This document shows positions 13,167 to 16,507 of a stretch of DNA of 16,507 nucleotides, piece by piece; the stretch's first letter is position 1, and the number at the start of each line of letters is the position of its first letter. The translations under genes and the position numbers were made by a program. The stretch is from an uncultured Litorilinea sp. (lineage in GTDB: Bacteria; Chloroflexota; Anaerolineae; Caldilineales; Caldilineaceae). The DNA lies in assembly GCA_946885925.1 (NCBI GenBank), contig CAMPHP010000006.1, positions 1-16,507 of the forward strand, written 5' to 3'. The notes beneath the pieces were generated by a model that did no database searches, had not been told where the DNA came from, and saw only the letters and a program-made list of their open reading frames with translations.

Positions 13167-16157
13167 TTACCCAATTGCAAAGAACGGTGCCCAATAATAA
13201 GGATGCTGTTCTGTGCGGATTGCTGCAAGTTGCGCTGCACGTAAGGCCGCCGAAGGACGCGTCGCCTGCTCCGCAGTTGTAGCTCTATCCTGGAGCGTAC
13301 GATACAAGATTTCCATAAATTGCGCTGCGCTACGGTCATGAACATTCCACAAACTCGCAATTAATGTTCGGGCTCCTGCTGCCAAAAAGCCGCGTGCTAA
13401 ACCTACGATCTCATCACCACCACGCACCTGACCCACGCCGCTTTCACAGGCACTTAAAACGACCAAGCGTGCGCGCAGTGGCAAGCGGTAAATCTCACGC
13501 ACATCGAGCCAGCCGTCATCCAACTTCAATGCCGAAAAGAATGAATTGTCCGGACGAAATAACCCGTGCGTTGCAAAATGCAGTACATCCGTTGAAGCCG
13601 CCGCTTCGATTACTTGTGATACGCTTGCCGCCTCATTATGGTAGCGGTGTGATGTGGAAAAGTATACGGATGCCGCATCGATCTCTGCTTGCGCTTGGGG
13701 AATGCGTGCGTCGTGGGGAGCAAAGCCAGCGAAACTGGTCAATGGTTCTACAAGTATATCAGTTCTTGTGTGGACTGCAATACTCGCACTCGGTACATAC
13801 GTCAGCTCCACTTGCTCCACCCAATAGGCCGTGCCATTCCATAAAGCATGGAATGGCACTAAATGCAACACCCCATAAGGAATCACCAACAGGTCTTGGC
13901 TCACAAGGTATTCAGCAAGAGGCGCAACCAGCAGTTGGTATAATTGTCCCAATGCCTCGCGGATACCGCGCATTAGGCGTGCGTGGTGGCGTGTCACATA
14001 CTCACTGCCCACCTCGGCGCGGCCAAGTTGAAATCGCAATTCGGCCTGCGCCTGATCGATAGCATCCACCGTCGTCAGCCGACGTATGACCTGTGCGCTA
14101 TCCCGCGCCACCACAAACGCCATGACCTCGTTGCCCGCAAAAAAGTAAACCAGCGCTTGCTGATTTGGTGCAAGCACGCTTTGCAACTGTGCCAAGTTCA
14201 CTGGTTCGGCTTGCGCCAACACGGGCGCGGCGCGCCATTCAAGCTGCTGGATGGCAGCCTCATGCTCGGCAACCTCGCGACCCAAACCACCGTCAATACG
14301 TCTGCTACCGCTATCTCCTAAGAGTTGATTGTAGAGCCAATGCAGTTGGCGGCGCAGAGTTGCCCTTTGCTGGCTTGTCTCTATGGCTTCATCCTCAACA
14401 GCTAAGTCAACACTCGCCAACAATCGCTCTAGCAACGCGCGCGAGCGTGCCCGCTCCACGACCGCAAACGCCGCGGCAACCTCATCCTCACCCGGCAAGG
14501 GTGAAGCCAACAAACTCGTTACCAGATCGCCATAAATCGCCATCTTGTCATCAAGATAGGCAGTACGTACCTCTTCAAGTGGTAGTGTCGCCCGCTGGTG
14601 ATCCAGCAATTCCACGGCAGCAGTGAAGTAACGGCGCGCAAGGGCATCATCGCCGCGGGCGGCGGCAATTCGCCCGCGCATGTGGAACAGGCGCAAGGTA
14701 AGGTGGGGCAAGGCTGTTATTTCAAGTTGCTCTGGTTGGGCCGCCCCCCCCAGCAACGCCTCAATCGCAAGGGCAGCGCGTTCCGCCTCCTCTACTTCCC
14801 CACTATCCAGCCAAAGTTGTAAGCGGAGCATCCACACCTCGGCCAAGCCCAACAGATCCCAGGCAAGCGCACCGGTTGTCGGGGTCATCTCTGGTGCGCC
14901 TAACAAGTCATCAAGCAGCGCAGCCGCACGCTCGCGCGCGCCCTGTGCCAGCGCCAAGCGTGCCTGGGCAGTGCGCGTTCGATTGCGCCAAAAGGGGTTA
15001 TCCAATTGAATGTAGAGCGCCAGGGCTTCGTCCAACGCCACCTCGCTCTCGTGCCACTCGCCTAGCTGAAGCCGCAATAACGCCTGGGCATAGCGAGTCT
15101 GGGCCAGTTCATAGGGTTGGCCTGTAGCGCGGAAAAGCCTCTCAGCACGGTCAAGGGCTAGGGTAGCTTCGGGGAACAAATTGAGCGCAACATAGGCCAA
15201 GGCATGTTCCAAGAGCAATTCATCGGCGTTGCGGAGTGCTGCCAACTCATCTGTGGCATCCGGCGGCAAAACGACAATCAGGACGCGCGTAGCCTGGTCA
15301 AATGAGGCCAGTGCCGGTGCATACTCCCCTAAGCGCAAATAGAGACGCCCCAAATTCGTTTGGGCACGCCCCCGGTTCACAATATCATCGGCGCGGCTGA
15401 AACGTGCAATCGCCTCCTGCAATGACGCCTCGGCAGCGTCCGGTGCATCCAGAAAAGTATGCGCGCTGGCAACATTAAGCGCCAAATGACCGAACTCCCC
15501 TTCGAGTTCCGCCTGTTCCTCCAAAGGCAACATGTCGGCAAAACGTCTCAACTCGATTGCCGCCTCGCCATAGGCATCGCGCGCGGCAGCATGCCGTTCT
15601 TGATAGACCAGCACAGTCGCGCGGTTGCGGTGGGCACCCGCCAATAACATACGTGCGCCAGGGTCATCCTCCGCCAACGCTTGCAGCGCGTCCACTGCGG
15701 CTTGCGCGGCAGCTTCTGCCTCATCATAGCGCCCCTGCATCGCAAGCACCTGGGTCAAACCCAGATAACTACGTGCCAAAGAGGGGCGCGCATCAATGGC
15801 AGTCCAGTTCTCTTGGGCGCGGCGCAGCGCGTTCTCAGCACCCGCTAGATCGCCAGATTGAACGGCACAGCGCGCTTCACCATAGGCAATTTGGCCTGCA
15901 AGTTCAGGGGGATCTCCATTTTCGTTGGAAAACGCGGCGGCAAGTGTTAGTGCGCCACCAGCCAGCGCAGGGTTGACATCTGCTTGTTGTAGTGCCCACT
16001 GCGCCAGCAACATCGCCACTGGCAGGTTCCACTGTCCTGTGGCTCGTAATGTGGGGATTGCCTCGTCTGGGGGCAGTGCTGCCCACTCTGCCAGTTCTGC
16101 CGCTGTTGGCTCTTCCCAATTACTACCTTCTTCGCTTATGGGGATGTCCTCACTCAT
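13167..16157 (-). CDS. TPR-CHAT caspase-like cysteine protease
   Basis: The 996-aa protein has no signal peptide or membrane segment, so it is cytoplasmic. Residues about 60-640 are an array of TPR-like helical pairs, for example YLGLTQVLAMQGRYDEAEAA and TNLGRLYLRLGEYAPALASF. Residues about 700-996 are a CHAT domain (Caspase HetF Associated with TPRs). The catalytic dyad is present: His864 in HFATHG and Cys904 in LSACESG. GLARGFLAAGARTLIASLWN is a typical late CHAT strand. The start ATG overlaps the upstream TGA as ATGA, so translation is coupled. CHAT proteases cleave partner proteins in signalling and in some defence systems; here the immediate partner is an S8 peptidase. The target is not known. 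Confidence 0.93.
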   Translation of the reverse strand: MSEDIPISEEGSNWEEPTAAELAEWAALPPDEAIPTLRATGQWNLPVAMLLAQWALQQADVNPALAGGALTLAAAFSNENGDPPELAGQIAYGEARCAVQSGDLAGAENALRRAQENWTAIDARPSLARSYLGLTQVLAMQGRYDEAEAAAQAAVDALQALAEDDPGARMLLAGAHRNRATVLVYQERHAAARDAYGEAAIELRRFADMLPLEEQAELEGEFGHLALNVASAHTFLDAPDAAEASLQEAIARFSRADDIVNRGRAQTNLGRLYLRLGEYAPALASFDQATRVLIVVLPPDATDELAALRNADELLLEHALAYVALNLFPEATLALDRAERLFRATGQPYELAQTRYAQALLRLQLGEWHESEVALDEALALYIQLDNPFWRNRTRTAQARLALAQGARERAAALLDDLLGAPEMTPTTGALAWDLLGLAEVWMLRLQLWLDSGEVEEAERAALAIEALLGGAAQPEQLEITALPHLTLRLFHMRGRIAAARGDDALARRYFTAAVELLDHQRATLPLEEVRTAYLDDKMAIYGDLVTSLLASPLPGEDEVAAAFAVVERARSRALLERLLASVDLAVEDEAIETSQQRATLRRQLHWLYNQLLGDSGSRRIDGGLGREVAEHEAAIQQLEWRAAPVLAQAEPVNLAQLQSVLAPNQQALVYFFAGNEVMAFVVARDSAQVIRRLTTVDAIDQAQAELRFQLGRAEVGSEYVTRHHARLMRGIREALGQLYQLLVAPLAEYLVSQDLLVIPYGVLHLVPFHALWNGTAYWVEQVELTYVPSASIAVHTRTDILVEPLTSFAGFAPHDARIPQAQAEIDAASVYFSTSHRYHNEAASVSQVIEAAASTDVLHFATHGLFRPDNSFFSALKLDDGWLDVREIYRLPLRARLVVLSACESGVGQVRGGDEIVGLARGFLAAGARTLIASLWNVHDRSAAQFMEILYRTLQDRATTAEQATRPSAALRAAQLAAIRTEQHPYYWAPFFAIG

Positions 16158-16507
16158 GTAAGTTCTAGTGTGTAAATCGCTACGATAGGGCTGTGTAGGG
16201 GGGTAATATTGAGCGAGTAGACGCCCGGGGGTACATGCTCCAATGCAAAGCGACCATGGGCGTCGCTTTCGGCTTCCAGCGCAAGGGTCGCGCCTTGGGT
16301 GGGGTTAAGTTGGATCAAGCAACGCTCGCCCTGCTCACCCTCAGCGGCGAGGATCACCTCACCCATGACCCGGCGCAAGCCATTCTGTGCTTCCACCATT
16401 AACTCGATCTCGGTCTCATCCACCCCAAAGAGCAAACGATAAGAAGTACTGTTTGCACTGCGCACACCAGCAGCCAACGCTTGGCTGCGACTATCCCAAA
16501 GCGGCAG
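16154..16507 (-). CDS. Partial gene with carboxypeptidase-regulatory-like domain (5' end outside window)
   Basis: The frame is open to the window edge and ends at TGA 16154-16156, so 117 C-terminal residues are visible. The last 65 or so form a beta-sandwich of the carboxypeptidase-regulatory-like/CnaB type, marked by GRFALEHVPPGVYSLNITPL. Before it come YRLLFGVDETEIELMVEAQN and GLRRVMGEVIL, whose function is not recognised. The stop overlaps the CHAT start by 4 nt, so the two products are probably made together. No membrane segment is seen in the visible part. It may be a regulator or adaptor of the CHAT-S8 module, but that rests only on position. Confidence 0.7.
   Translation of the reverse strand: MPLWDSRSQALAAGVRSANSTSYRLLFGVDETEIELMVEAQNGLRRVMGEVILAAEGEQGERCLIQLNPTQGATLALEAESDAHGRFALEHVPPGVYSLNITPLHSPIVAIYTLELT

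Noticed and set aside
13364..14062. 232-codon + strand frame opposite the CHAT domain
   Set aside because: It overlaps the strongly conserved catalytic CHAT region on the other strand and has no recognisable domain.
1..16507. CRISPR array, tRNA or rRNA genes
   Set aside because: No regularly spaced repeats of 24-40 nt, no cloverleaf with T-loop GGTTCGAATC-like sequence, and no rRNA core motifs were seen on either strand.

Overview
The window reads as a chromosomal segment of a moderately GC-rich environmental bacterium. The best guess is a member of the Chloroflexota (Caldilinea/Herpetosiphon-like). That rests on the gene mix: a TPR-CHAT protein next to a secreted S8 peptidase, a lipoprotein with PPC and SH3-like parts, and a large exopolysaccharide locus. 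It is an inference from gene content; no rRNA or other phylogenetic marker is present.

Region A (1-6298, + strand) is an extracellular polysaccharide locus. It starts with the 3' end of a GT4 glycosyltransferase, then a second glycosyltransferase, a clear AlgD-type GDP-mannose 6-dehydrogenase, a third GT4 glycosyltransferase, a membrane-anchored right-handed beta-helix protein and a PPC/SH3-like lipoprotein. The dehydrogenase would supply GDP-mannuronate, the glycosyltransferases would build a uronate-containing repeat unit, and the beta-helix protein is a candidate polymer-modifying enzyme (lyase or epimerase) at the cell surface. A stem-loop closes the region.

Region B (6381-7291) holds one orphan, degenerate response-regulator receiver protein on the - strand. 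Behind it is an AT-rich gene-free stretch that includes a perfect 15-bp inverted repeat with a 52-nt centre.

Region C (7292-11253, - strand) is a two-gene heterodimeric ABC exporter with complementary active-site degeneracies. Its leader is the most striking part of the window. In order it has a good sigma-70-type promoter, a 5' hairpin abutting a Shine-Dalgarno, a 23-codon leader peptide with a His-His-Phe-Val-His-His core, a small hairpin inside that ORF, an 11-bp antiterminator pairing that begins at the leader stop codon, and a textbook intrinsic terminator with seven U residues just before the first ABC gene. Together these predict ribosome-mediated transcription attenuation of a drug-type exporter, comparable in logic to bmrB-bmrCD of Bacillus.

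Region D (11346-16507, - strand) is a tightly coupled operon: the 3' end of a gene with a carboxypeptidase-regulatory-like domain, a 996-aa TPR-CHAT protease overlapping it by ATGA, and a membrane-anchored S8 subtilase 19 nt further on. A strong terminator hairpin ends it. The CHAT and S8 catalytic residues are all intact. The cytoplasmic CHAT protein, the exported subtilase and the partial upstream gene look like one functional module of unknown purpose.

No tRNA, rRNA, CRISPR array, transposase or phage gene was seen.
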